NCBI RefSeq assembly: GCF_000531125.1
Contig: NZ_CBTK010000304.1
Location: 1 to 48,184, forward strand
Direction: 5' to 3'
DNA length: 48,184 bases
From: Candidatus Contendobacter odensis Run_B_J11
Lineage (GTDB): Bacteria; Pseudomonadota; Gammaproteobacteria; Competibacterales; Competibacteraceae
A program made the translations under genes and the position numbers. This document shows, one piece after another, positions 1 to 9,101 of the stretch. Numbering within the stretch: the first letter of the stretch is position 1; each line of letters begins with the position of its first letter. The notes below the pieces were generated by a model that was given only the letters and a program-made list of their open reading frames with translations, made no database searches and had not been told where the DNA came from.

Positions 1-26
1 CTGATGATAAACTCTTCCAGCGGCAT
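1..26 (-). CDS. Possible N-terminus of a transposase, cut by the window edge
   Basis: A minus-strand ATG at 26 opens a frame reading MPLEEFII before the window ends. Several insertion-sequence transposases begin with a very similar acidic-hydrophobic stretch, which is the only reason for this call. Eight residues cannot establish a family, and no clear terminal inverted repeat was recognised in the bases upstream (27-190). The decayed sequence that follows would fit the edge of a mobile element. An unrelated gene start, or chance, is equally possible. Confidence 0.2.
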
Positions 27-195
27 GGCTATCGCCCTCTAGGTTAGGTTTTCTATCTCCATCAATAACCTATGCCGATAGCCGTGTCGCTTCAAGACCT
101 ATCCGCTAAAGTTGCACATCGCGTTATAACCGCTACCCAAAATTAGACAGCCCGGTAGCCTACCAGGATGGGTACGGCATGGTAAGGCGGGTTAG

Positions 196-276
196 CGATT
201 TGCCGAAGAACGGGAAGCGTTAGCCGAAATAGCGCTCGATAGCGAGGTGCGTCAGGACCTGGCGTTTCTTGGATGA
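196..276 (+). pseudogene. Short coding-like relic of unknown gene
   Basis: Between an in-frame TAG (193-195) and a TGA (274-276) lies a 26-residue frame, RFAEEREALAEIALDSEV and onward, ending in LAFLG. It has the charged, helical composition of a real protein C-terminus, but no start codon. Just upstream, a second frame (Met at about 168) runs in and stops at about 225. This would fit one small gene broken by a frameshift. The amphipathic character could suit a small antitoxin-like protein, but no family is recognised. Confidence 0.25.
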
Positions 277-458
277 ATGCGCGGTTGACTTATTGCGAAC
301 GACGGGGTTGACAGCTACTGAAAACTTTATTGACTTTCATGGGCTTTCATTTAAGAATCTTGGCCGTTCTCAGGAACCTACCGCCAGTTGGGCGGAAAGT
401 AACGCTTGCAGAGAGGGCGTGAGACCTGGGGGAACATGCGGTCGCCTCATCAGCGTAA

Positions 459-481
459 AGTTCCCCACCCGTGGGGAATTT
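459..481. repeat. Perfect 8-bp palindrome, CRISPR-repeat-like but solitary
   Basis: TTCCCCAC (461-468) is followed by two bases and its exact reverse complement GTGGGGAA (471-478). The form is reminiscent of a type I-E CRISPR repeat hairpin. No second copy is seen at a regular distance and no cas gene is present, so it is not called an array. It could be a stand-alone hairpin or a relic. Confidence 0.5.
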
Positions 482-583
482 GAGTGGCGAAAACCAAGCC
501 GTACCCTTGGGCAACCTCGTTGAAGCAAGAAGTGAGCTATGGAATAAAAGACCATGGTTTACGCAACGGTTTGTTGATGCCTG

Positions 584-841
584 TTGGCGGAAGAACACCC
601 AAGATCAACCCTTGGCCCACTGGTATATTTCTGGATTTTCAACGATAAAATCATTATTGACTTCCACACTGGCCCGAATTATCCCCCCGCTCAGTTGATC
701 ATTCGGCTCTATGCTTCTCGCAACAGTCACTTCAAGCAGGGCATCTATGGCTATATGCCTGACGGTTATGAAATGCCATTGGCTTCAGTGGATGAAGCCG
801 TGGAGTTCATCGCCACTCAATGCGGCAAGCGGCTGGCTTGA
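584..841 (+). CDS. Small hypothetical protein, possibly 5'-truncated
   Basis: The frame opens at a TTG (584) and encodes about 85 residues. From about residue 14 (YFWIFNDKIIIDFHTG) to the end (IATQCGKRLA) the sequence looks like a folded, aromatic-rich domain, ending with an acidic helix (SVDEAVEFI). No Shine-Dalgarno sequence supports the TTG, and an overlapping frame (471-698) has coding-like text up to about 610. The true gene may therefore begin further left and have been frameshifted near 600. It converges on the sulfate-binding protein gene, with nine bases between the stop codons. No family is recognised. Confidence 0.4.
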   Translation: MAEEHPRSTLGPLVYFWIFNDKIIIDFHTGPNYPPAQLIIRLYASRNSHFKQGIYGYMPDGYEMPLASVDEAVEFIATQCGKRLA

Positions 842-850
842 ACCCACCGT

Positions 851-1888
851 CTAGCGGGCCTGCTGATAGATTTGATCGAAGGTTCCGCCGTCTTTGAAAT
901 GCGTGGCCTGCGCCTTGGCCCAGCCGCCGAACGCTTCGTCAATAGTGAACAGATTCAAGGTTGGGAACCGATTCCGGTAACGTTCGACCACCGCTGGATC
1001 TCGCGGTCGGTAATAGTGCTTGGCCGCCAATTCCTGCCCGACTGAACTGTACAGATACTCCAGATAGGCTTGGGCCGCTGTACGGGTGCCATGCCGGTCG
1101 GCCACTTTGTCCACCAGTGCCACCGGGGGTTCTGCCAAAATGCTGCTGGATGGTGTCACTCGCTCAAACCGGTTCTTGCCTAATTCCTCGACCGCCAAGA
1201 ACGCCTCGTTTTCCCAGGTCAGCAACACGTCACCTATATCGCGTTCCACAAAGGTGGTAGTGGAACCCCGTGCCCCGGAATCCAGCACTGGCACGTTGCG
1301 GTATAAACGGGCGACAAACTCACGCGCCTTATCCTCATTACCGCCCGGCTGGCGCAGTGCGTAGCCCCAGGCCGCCAGATAATTCCAGCGCGCTCCACCC
1401 GAAGTTTTGGGATTGGGAGTAACCACGCTCACCCCTGGCTGCGCCAGATCATCCCAATCCTTAATGCCCTTGGGATTGCCCTCGCGCACCAAAAATACAA
1501 TCGTCGAGGTGTAGGGAGCGCTGTTGTACGGTAGCCGTTGTTGCCAGTCTGTCGGCAATAAACCACCCTTGATACTGATTTCATCAATATCGTAAGCCAG
1601 CGCCAAGGTAACGACATCGCCTTCCAGCCCGTCAATCACCGAACGAGCCTGCTTGCCAGAGCCACCGTGCGATTGTCGGATAGTGACGGATTCGCCGGTT
1701 TTAGCCTGCCAGTCCTTGCTAAAAGCAGCGTTGAGTTCGCTGTAAAACTCGCGAGTGGGATCGTAGGACACGTTCAGCAGTGCCACGGTCTGACGGGTAG
1801 TACCGTCATCGCTGCGGTCGCTGCATCCTGACACCAGCGCCAAAATCAGCAGAGGTACAATCAGCCAGAGCAACTGTTTCATTTTCAT
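851..1888 (-). CDS. Sulfate-binding protein (Sbp/CysP family), predicted lipoprotein
   Basis: This is a solute-binding protein of the sulfate/thiosulfate ABC-transporter family, expected to capture the oxyanion outside the inner membrane. Family hallmarks are [13 protein letters not shown] near residue 40, the [10 protein letters not shown] anion-binding segment near residue 80, [12 protein letters not shown], and [17 protein letters not shown] in the second lobe. The start at 1888 follows an AAGAGA-type ribosome site and gives 345 residues. The longer upstream frame would put about 32 residues before a signal peptide. The N-terminus is hydrophobic and ends in LVSGC, so Cys22 is a likely lipidation site; many homologues are soluble periplasmic proteins instead. 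No permease or ATPase gene is adjacent, so the partners must lie elsewhere. Confidence 0.88.
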   Translation of the reverse strand: MKMKQLLWLIVPLLILALVSGCSDRSDDGTTRQTVALLNVSYDPTREFYSELNAAFSKDWQAKTGESVTIRQSHGGSGKQARSVIDGLEGDVVTLALAYDIDEISIKGGLLPTDWQQRLPYNSAPYTSTIVFLVREGNPKGIKDWDDLAQPGVSVVTPNPKTSGGARWNYLAAWGYALRQPGGNEDKAREFVARLYRNVPVLDSGARGSTTTFVERDIGDVLLTWENEAFLAVEELGKNRFERVTPSSSILAEPPVALVDKVADRHGTRTAAQAYLEYLYSSVGQELAAKHYYRPRDPAVVERYRNRFPTLNLFTIDEAFGGWAKAQATHFKDGGTFDQIYQQAR

Positions 1889-1917
1889 CGGGATTCTCTT
1901 TCGCAGAGTGCCAGTCA

Positions 1918-2379
1918 TCAAGCCGCCGGGTTTGAAAAACGCCATTCGACGACGTTCTGAAACTGGCTGACCACGTAATAGCATTCCACATCCAGTTGCA
2001 GCAGCGCACAGGCAGCGTCGGTGACGAAATCCCGTAACTGCGGATGCTTGCTCAGATAAAGTTGAAGCCGTTCAGCGCGCTGCGCGGCGTCTACCTCACG
2101 GGTCACGCCTTGAGCCGAAATGGCTACTGCATTGCGGTAATCGGCAGAATCGTTACCACGGTTATCAATCAGCAGCGAGGCGCGAGGATTGGTCATCAGA
2201 TTGGCGTACTTCTGTGTCGCCCGGGCGGTGGCAAACACGATCTGCCGCAGATCCGGGGTGACGGCGAAGGCCATTAAACTGGTGTAGGGCTGCTGCTGGT
2301 GTTGAGTCGCCAGCACCGCCTGAATCTGGGAATTCAGCAGGGTTTGAACCATAGGACGAAGGGATTCGGGAGTCATCAT
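1918..2379 (-). CDS. Pyridoxamine 5'-phosphate oxidase-like (FMN-binding split barrel) protein
   Basis: About 153 residues with the pattern of the PNPOx-like split-barrel fold. The segment [19 protein letters not shown] is the usual first two strands, where the substrate or flavin contact begins. It is followed by [19 protein letters not shown] and [10 protein letters not shown], the typical strand-helix-strand around the FMN phosphate. Members include flavin- or haem-binding proteins of the HugZ type and general stress proteins; the ligand cannot be read from the sequence. Start choice is uncertain: tandem ATG codons at 2379 and 2376 fit the domain, but neither has a clear ribosome site, and an ATG at 2427 is also in frame. 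It lies upstream of the sulfate-binding gene on the same strand, 29 bases away. Confidence 0.72.
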   Translation of the reverse strand: MMTPESLRPMVQTLLNSQIQAVLATQHQQQPYTSLMAFAVTPDLRQIVFATARATQKYANLMTNPRASLLIDNRGNDSADYRNAVAISAQGVTREVDAAQRAERLQLYLSKHPQLRDFVTDAACALLQLDVECYYVVSQFQNVVEWRFSNPAA

Positions 2380-2451
2380 GAGGAACCAGTCAGGCTGGAG
2401 GAGGCAGAAGAGGTGTTTGTACATCAAGGATGAGCGGATATTCGGCCATTT

Positions 2452-3485
2452 TCACCCCGGCCTTGCCGCTTTCAGCGCCGCCCAGAGTTGCAGGTAGCTT
2501 TCCAGCCGCCGCGCCGCAATCTCACCGTGCGCCACTGCCTCCCGCAACGCGCAAGCCGGCTCAGTCAGATGGCGGCAGTCGGAAAATCGGCAGCGGCCCA
2601 GATAGGGCGCAATGTCCACGAAACCCCGATCCAGATCGCCCAGGCTGATTTCTCCCAACTCGAAGCTGCGCACGCCGGGAGTATCCACCAGATCACCGCC
2701 GTCCGGCAGATGATAGAGCGTACTGGTAGTGGTGGTATGAGTGCCGTGGCCGGTGAATTGGGACACGGCCTGAATGCGAATCTCGCGATCCGGCAGCAAC
2801 GCCTTGATCAGCGACGATTTGCCTACGCCCGATTGCCCAACCAGCAGGCTGACGCGACCCCGCAGCCAGGTGCGCAGTTCGTCCAGACCCTGTGCGGTGT
2901 AGCTGCTGGTCAGTAGCAGCGGATAACCGATCCGGCGATACGGCTCCATCCGCTCGGTCAAAGTCGCCAGCGCGGGCTTGTTCAGCACATCCAGCTTATT
3001 CAACACCAACAGCCCGTGTACCCCAAGAGCGGCGATGGTCACTAAATAGCGATCAATCAGGTATTCGCTCGGTTCCGGCTCCGGCGCTCGCTCGGTTCCG
3101 GCTCCGGCGCCAGCACCACCGCCACCGCGTCGAGATTGGCGGCGACCGGGCGCGGCTGGCCGTTGTAGTCGGGGCGGGTCAGGAGCGAACGGCGTTCGCC
3201 CAGGGCGATGATCACTCCATCCTCCGCGCCGGACGCTTGCCAAATGACCTGATCGCCACACGCCAGCCGTCCCAGATTCTGCCGGGCGGTGCAGCGATAT
3301 AGCCGACTGGCGCTATCCTCGACAATCAGCGTCTGTCCGTAATGGGCGATAACCAGGCCGGTCTGTTCCGAACCCAGCCCGGCGCTATCCAGCGTTTCCA
3401 TCCGCTGATCAGCGCGGTCGCGGCGGCGCTCCTGCAAGCGCTGGATGCGACCCTGCTGGCGTTGGGTCAGACGGCGACCGGCCAT
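2452..3485 (-). pseudogene. rsgA: Ribosome small-subunit GTPase RsgA, frameshifted by a 23-bp duplication
   Basis: RsgA is the circularly permuted GTPase that checks late 30S ribosome assembly. The N-terminal OB-fold part (ATG at 3485 behind GGTAGAGG) reads in one frame to AVVLAPEPEPSE. The rest, beginning YLIDRYL, is in another frame and holds the permuted GTPase motifs NKLD, GQSGVGKSS and DTPGV, then the zinc knuckle with Cys-x-His and a final Cys. The junction is an exact 23-bp tandem duplication (3065-3087 and 3088-3110). Removing one copy gives an uninterrupted gene of 336 codons plus stop, close to the usual 350. As written, the product ends after about 142 residues, without the GTPase domain. 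A sequencing or assembly error is possible. Followed by orn on the opposite strand, a common gammaproteobacterial neighbourhood. Confidence 0.9.
3065..3110. repeat. Exact 23-bp tandem duplication inside rsgA
   Basis: Bases 3065-3087 and 3088-3110 are identical 23-mers beginning TCGCTCGGTTCC. The unit is not a multiple of three, so it shifts the rsgA frame. It encodes the conserved region just before the LIDRYL motif on the minus strand. The unit is itself GC-rich and internally repetitive (GGTTCCGGCTCCGG), which would favour slippage. Confidence 0.97.
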
Positions 3486-3602
3486 AGCGCCTCTACCCCG
3501 CGACCGCCGGAATCGGCGTACACTTTTCGTCGGCAATCATTGTGGATTCGCCGCCGGCAGCATGATTTTTTCACTCACCCTAACTCCATAAATAAAGCAA
3601 CC

Positions 3603-4157
3603 ATGTCCCCTGATAACCTGATCTGGATTGATTTGGAAATGACCGGCCTGGAACCCCAGACTGACTTTATCATTGAAATCGCTACGCTCATTACCGACAG
3701 CCAGCTCAATCTTCTGGCCGAAGGGCCGGTGCTGGCGATCCACCAAAACGACGTTGTGCTGGCGGCGATGGACGACTGGAACCGCAAACAGCACGGCGCG
3801 TCTGGGTTGGTGGCCCGGGTTCGTGCCAGCCGCGTGAATGAGCGCGAGGCCGAGGCGCGCACTCTGGAATTTTTGAGCCAGTATGTGCCCAAGGGCCAAT
3901 CGCCCATCTGCGGCAATAGCATTTGCCAGGATCGGCGGTTTCTGGCCCGCTGGATGCCCGAACTGGAGACGTATTTTCACTACCGCAACCTGGATGTCAG
4001 TACGGTTAAGGAACTGGCCCGCCGCTGGTATCCGAACCTCAAGAGTTTCAGCAAGACCTCGACGCATCTGGCATTGCAGGATATCCGCGATTCCATTGAT
4101 GAACTGCGCTTTTATCGCGAGCGACTGTTCGTAGCGGCGGAAGGCGTGGGGACCTAA
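3603..4157 (+). CDS. orn: Oligoribonuclease
   Basis: This 3'-to-5' exoribonuclease degrades very short RNA oligomers (including the pGpG product of cyclic-di-GMP breakdown) to mononucleotides in the cytoplasm. The 184-residue protein begins with the DEDD-family ExoI motif [10 protein letters not shown] (Asp10, Glu12). ExoII lies in [11 protein letters not shown], and ExoIII in [15 protein letters not shown] carries the His and Asp that complete the metal site. Length and motif spacing match E. coli Orn (181 residues). The ATG at 3603 is chosen because homologues begin just before this motif; the upstream extension overlaps the divergent rsgA. The ribosome-binding site is weak. Confidence 0.96.
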   Translation: MSPDNLIWIDLEMTGLEPQTDFIIEIATLITDSQLNLLAEGPVLAIHQNDVVLAAMDDWNRKQHGASGLVARVRASRVNEREAEARTLEFLSQYVPKGQSPICGNSICQDRRFLARWMPELETYFHYRNLDVSTVKELARRWYPNLKSFSKTSTHLALQDIRDSIDELRFYRERLFVAAEGVGT

Positions 4158-4198
4158 CTGCCGCTTCGGCGAGCGAGCGGAAAACACAGTGCCACTGC

Positions 4199-5026
4199 TC
4201 ACGCCTCGACCGGCACACTGGGATCGTTGCCCCATTCCGACCAGGCGCCCGGATAGCCGCGCACCCGTGGATAGCCCAGATAGCGTAACACCCAGTAGGT
4301 ATGGGCAGAGCGGTGATGGGTCTGGCAATAGACGATCACTTCCTTGTCGGTGGTGACACCACGCAGATCCAGTAACTGGCGTAACACCGGAGCGGGCTGG
4401 AGGCGCAATTGGCGTTGCGGGTCCATGGTATCCATCCAGTTCAGGTTGACCGCGCCGGGGATATGTCCACCCCGGGCGGCGCGTTGATCCATGCCGGCGT
4501 ATTCCGCTGGAGTTCGAGTATCGAGCAGGGCTACATCCGGCTGGCCCAGTCGTTTCAGGATATAAGCTCGGTCGGCGACTGCGACTGGCGGATCGACAAA
4601 GCGAGCCTGATAGGTGCTGCTCGACGGATGCTGAAATTGCGCTTCCAGCAACCCGCCGGCGGCATTCCAGGCGTGGGCGCCCCCGTTGAGGAGCGATACC
4701 CGTGGGTGACCGAGCGTCACTAACGTCCATAATAACCGGCTGGCGCGACCGTTGCCTTCCGCGTCATAAGCGATCACATGCCGTTCTGGGGTCAGACCGA
4801 TCCGCGCCAGTACCTCGCTCAGTCGCATTGCGTCGGGCAGCAATCCCATTGCCGGTGGCACGACCCGGATCAGATCGGAGTAGTCGAGATGGATCGCACC
4901 GGGAATGTGCCCAGCGGCGTAGCGGGCCGGATCGGACAAGTCGACAATCAGAACGGCCGGATCGGCGAGACACGGTTGAAGCTGCTCCGGTTCAATCAGC
5001 AGCGGCGGATAGGATACGGAAGACAT
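4199..5026 (-). CDS. Tandem-rhodanese sulfurtransferase (RhdA type)
   Basis: A 275-residue two-domain sulfurtransferase. The N-terminal non-catalytic rhodanese domain spans about 10-125 (VLIVDLSDPARYAAGHIPGA). The catalytic domain spans about 150-270 (VALLDTRTPAEY, then GGHIPGAVNLNW). The active-site loop is CQTHHRSA with Cys234 as the expected persulfide carrier. This loop resembles the CQTHHRSG loop of Azotobacter vinelandii RhdA rather than the CRxGxT loop of classical thiosulfate sulfurtransferases or the CGSGVTA of mercaptopyruvate sulfurtransferases, so the natural sulfur donor is uncertain. The ATG at 5026 has AGGAG seven bases upstream. It is divergent from the DUF502 gene, with 72 bases between starts that must hold both promoters. 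Confidence 0.9.
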   Translation of the reverse strand: MSSVSYPPLLIEPEQLQPCLADPAVLIVDLSDPARYAAGHIPGAIHLDYSDLIRVVPPAMGLLPDAMRLSEVLARIGLTPERHVIAYDAEGNGRASRLLWTLVTLGHPRVSLLNGGAHAWNAAGGLLEAQFQHPSSSTYQARFVDPPVAVADRAYILKRLGQPDVALLDTRTPAEYAGMDQRAARGGHIPGAVNLNWMDTMDPQRQLRLQPAPVLRQLLDLRGVTTDKEVIVYCQTHHRSAHTYWVLRYLGYPRVRGYPGAWSEWGNDPSVPVEA

Positions 5027-5098
5027 GCAGGCTCCTGAAAAATGGGATGCTAGGTGTAGCACAATTTAATGTAAGTAATCGGTTCGAGGTTTCAAACA

Positions 5099-5845
5099 AT
5101 GGCAAATCTTAAACATCATCACAAGTTGCCGCCCCATGCGCAACGGTATCTGGTGACCGGTATTCTGACAATTATTCCGATTTGGATCACTTGGCTGGTG
5201 TTCGGGTTCGTGCTGAACCAGTTGACCCGGATCGGGATGCCAGGAGTGCGGGCGCTCTCCAAGAATATTTACGATGATTTACCGGTTCTGTCGGGTTTAC
5301 TGTTGCAACCCTGGTTTCAGAACCTGCTGGCGGCACTGATCACGCTGATCGGTCTGTATCTGCTGGGTTGGATGGCGTCTCGCGTAGTGGGACGGCGGGT
5401 GATTGCCGGTTTCGAGGATTTGATGCACCGGCTGCCCGGGGTGCAAACCATCTACGGATCGACCCGGAAACTGGTTCAGTCGCTGCAACAGGAACCGACC
5501 CAAATTCAGCGGGTGGTACTCATCGAGTTCCCTTCGCCGGGGATGAAAGTCGTCGGGTTCGTGACCCATATCATGTGCGACGCGGATACCGGCGAGAAAC
5601 TGGCGGCGGTCTATGTACCAACTGCGCCGAATCCGACCTCCGGTTATCTGGAGATTTTGCCACTGAGCCAACTCACCGCGACGAACTGGTCCATGGACGA
5701 AGCCATGACCTTTATCATTTCCGGCGGGGTAGTGGCGCCTGATACCATTCACTACAACCAAGGGGTTGAGCGGCTGGAACAGAGCGATAGCGATAATGAA
5801 CCAGCCGCTCCATCTTCTTCAGGGTCTAATTCTGATGCTGCCTGA
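5099..5845 (+). CDS. DUF502 family membrane protein
   Basis: A 248-residue integral membrane protein of the DUF502 family, whose role is not established. Two hydrophobic segments are clear: residues about 17-42 (YLVTGILTIIPIWITWLVFG) and about 76-96 (LLAALITLIGLYLLGWMA). The conserved central part follows, including GFEDLMHRLPGVQTIYGSTR, then a soluble beta-rich domain with FPSPGMKVVGFVT and VPTAPNPTSGYLEILP, all typical of the family. The C-terminal tail is Ser-, Asn- and Ala-rich and probably disordered. A GAGG lies about nine bases before the ATG. Its last bases overlap the start of tag, so the two are probably co-transcribed. Confidence 0.9.
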   Translation: MANLKHHHKLPPHAQRYLVTGILTIIPIWITWLVFGFVLNQLTRIGMPGVRALSKNIYDDLPVLSGLLLQPWFQNLLAALITLIGLYLLGWMASRVVGRRVIAGFEDLMHRLPGVQTIYGSTRKLVQSLQQEPTQIQRVVLIEFPSPGMKVVGFVTHIMCDADTGEKLAAVYVPTAPNPTSGYLEILPLSQLTATNWSMDEAMTFIISGGVVAPDTIHYNQGVERLEQSDSDNEPAAPSSSGSNSDAA

Positions 5846-6406
5846 GCGCTGCGCATGGTGCAGCGCTGATCCGCTGTATGTGGATTACCATGATCATGAA
5901 TGGGGTGTACCGCTGCACGATGATCACCGGTTGTTTGAGATGCTGATCCTCGAAGGCGTGCAGGCCGGTTTGAGTTGGCTGACCATTCTGCGTAAACGGG
6001 AACATTACCGCGCCGCGTTCGATGATTTCGATCCAGAACGGATCGCCCGTTATGATGCCGCCAAAATTGCCGATCTGCTGGCCAATCCGGGCATTGTGCG
6101 CAATCACCTCAAGATCGCTGCCGCCATTCGCAACGCCCAAGGTTATTTGACGATTCGGGAGCAGCAGGGCGGATTCAATGCCTTCCTGTGGCGCTATGTC
6201 GAATTCCAGCCCCGGCAGAACGCTTGGCCGACGCTGGTGGAGGTACCGACCCGCACCCCGGAAGCAGAAGCAATGAGCCGCGATCTGAAGCGGCTCGGCT
6301 TTAATTTCGTAGGCCCGACCGTCTGCTACGCCTTCATGCAGGCGGTCGGCATGGTTAATGACCACACCACCAACTGTTTCCGCCACCGGGAAGTACAGGA
6401 ACTGGC

Positions 6407-6410
<4 letters not shown>
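5835..6410 (+). CDS. tag: DNA-3-methyladenine glycosylase I
   Basis: This base-excision repair enzyme removes 3-methyladenine from alkylated DNA. The 191-residue protein matches E. coli Tag (187 residues) along its length: it opens RCAWCSADPLYVDYHDHEWG, followed by LFEMLILEGVQAGLSWLTIL with the conserved aromatic and acidic pocket residues. Near the C-terminus GFNFVGPTVCYAFMQAVG and VNDHTTNC supply the His and Cys of the structural zinc site, together with the N-terminal Cys and His. The ATG at 5835 is chosen to match homologue length; it overlaps the end of the DUF502 gene by 11 bases, suggesting translational coupling. In-frame starts further upstream (TTG 5766, ATG 5796) would add residues with no counterpart in Tag. 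Confidence 0.95.
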
Positions 6411-8227
<1,817 letters not shown>

Positions 8228-8243
8228 AAACGGAGAAGAAACC

Positions 8244-9062
8244 ATGGCGACGATGCTCGATCAATACGCCGTAATGGGCAACCCCATTGCCCACAGCAAA
8301 TCACCCCACATTCATGCCCTGTTCGCGGCGCAGACCGGCCAGAGTCTTGAATACCGTGCCATTCGGGTGGAACCGGGTGGTTTTGCCGCAGCGGCGCGGG
8401 CGTTTCGGGCGGCGGGCGGCAAAGGGCTAAACGTCACCGTACCGTTCAAACCGGATGCCTGGGTATTTGCCGACCTTCTGAGCGCCCGCGCCGAACGGGC
8501 TGGAGCGGTGAATACGCTGATTTTCGATTCAACCGGAGTGCGCGGCGACAACACCGACGGGCCGGGACTGGTGCGCGATCTGACGGTCAACCACGGTTAT
8601 GCGCTGGCGGGTCGGCGAATTCTGCTGCTGGGCGCGGGCGGCGCGGCGCGAGGGGTGTTGCAGCCGCTGCTGCTGGAACAACCGGCGCAACTGGTGATCG
8701 CCAACCGCACCGCTGGCAAGGCGCTGGAGCTGTCGTTGCGGTTTGGCGATCTGGGGCGGGTATCCGGCTGCGGCTTTGCCGAATTGGCCGGGCGGCAGTT
8801 CGATCTGATCATCAATGCCACGTCCGCCGGTCTGAGCGACGCCGTGCCGCTACTGCCAGAGGGGGTGCTGGCGGCGGATGGCTGGTGTTACGACCTGATG
8901 TACCGCAGCGAACCGACGGCCTTTGTACGTTGGGGGAAGGAGCAGGGCGCAGCCCGATCACTGGATGGTTGGGGGATGCTGGTGGAACAGGCGGCGCAGT
9001 CGTTTTACCTGTGGCGCGGAATTTGGCCGGAAACCAGGCCGGTCATTGAGAACTGTCGCTGA
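8244..9062 (+). CDS. aroE: Shikimate dehydrogenase
   Basis: Reduces 3-dehydroshikimate to shikimate with NADPH in aromatic amino-acid biosynthesis. The 272-residue protein has the substrate motif SKSPHIHALF (Ser18, Ser20), NVTVPFK with the catalytic Lys, and the paired Asp in NTDGPGL. The NADP Rossmann motif is GAGGAARGV, followed by NRT, where the Arg recognises the 2'-phosphate. The C-terminal GWGMLVEQAAQSFYLWRG is the usual closing helix with the substrate-contacting Gln. The ATG at 8244 follows GGAGAAGAA. It is the last gene of the hemB operon, convergent with tgpA 39 bases away. Confidence 0.97.
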   Translation: MATMLDQYAVMGNPIAHSKSPHIHALFAAQTGQSLEYRAIRVEPGGFAAAARAFRAAGGKGLNVTVPFKPDAWVFADLLSARAERAGAVNTLIFDSTGVRGDNTDGPGLVRDLTVNHGYALAGRRILLLGAGGAARGVLQPLLLEQPAQLVIANRTAGKALELSLRFGDLGRVSGCGFAELAGRQFDLIINATSAGLSDAVPLLPEGVLAADGWCYDLMYRSEPTAFVRWGKEQGAARSLDGWGMLVEQAAQSFYLWRGIWPETRPVIENCR

Positions 9063-9101
9063 TTTTTGCCTGAAAGCATGGCGCGACGGTCAAGGCAACC
9101 T

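Larger units (their letters stand above)
27..583. other. Gene-poor, apparently decayed left edge
   Basis: No open frame here looks like an intact gene. The stretch is richer in A and T than the genes to its right and is broken by stops in every frame. It contains a short coding-like relic (196-276), a hairpin-forming GC palindrome (381-395) and a perfect palindrome (461-478), described separately. Sequence of this kind is often left behind by mobile-element traffic, but nothing here proves that. Confidence 0.5.

Noticed and set aside
459-481. CRISPR array suggested by a repeat-like palindrome
   Set aside because: Only one copy, no regularly spaced repeats and no cas genes.
3537-4730. 397-codon minus-strand frame over orn and the rhodanese gene
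   Set aside because: It runs antisense to orn and overlaps the rhodanese in another frame; Arg/Ser/Pro-rich noise.
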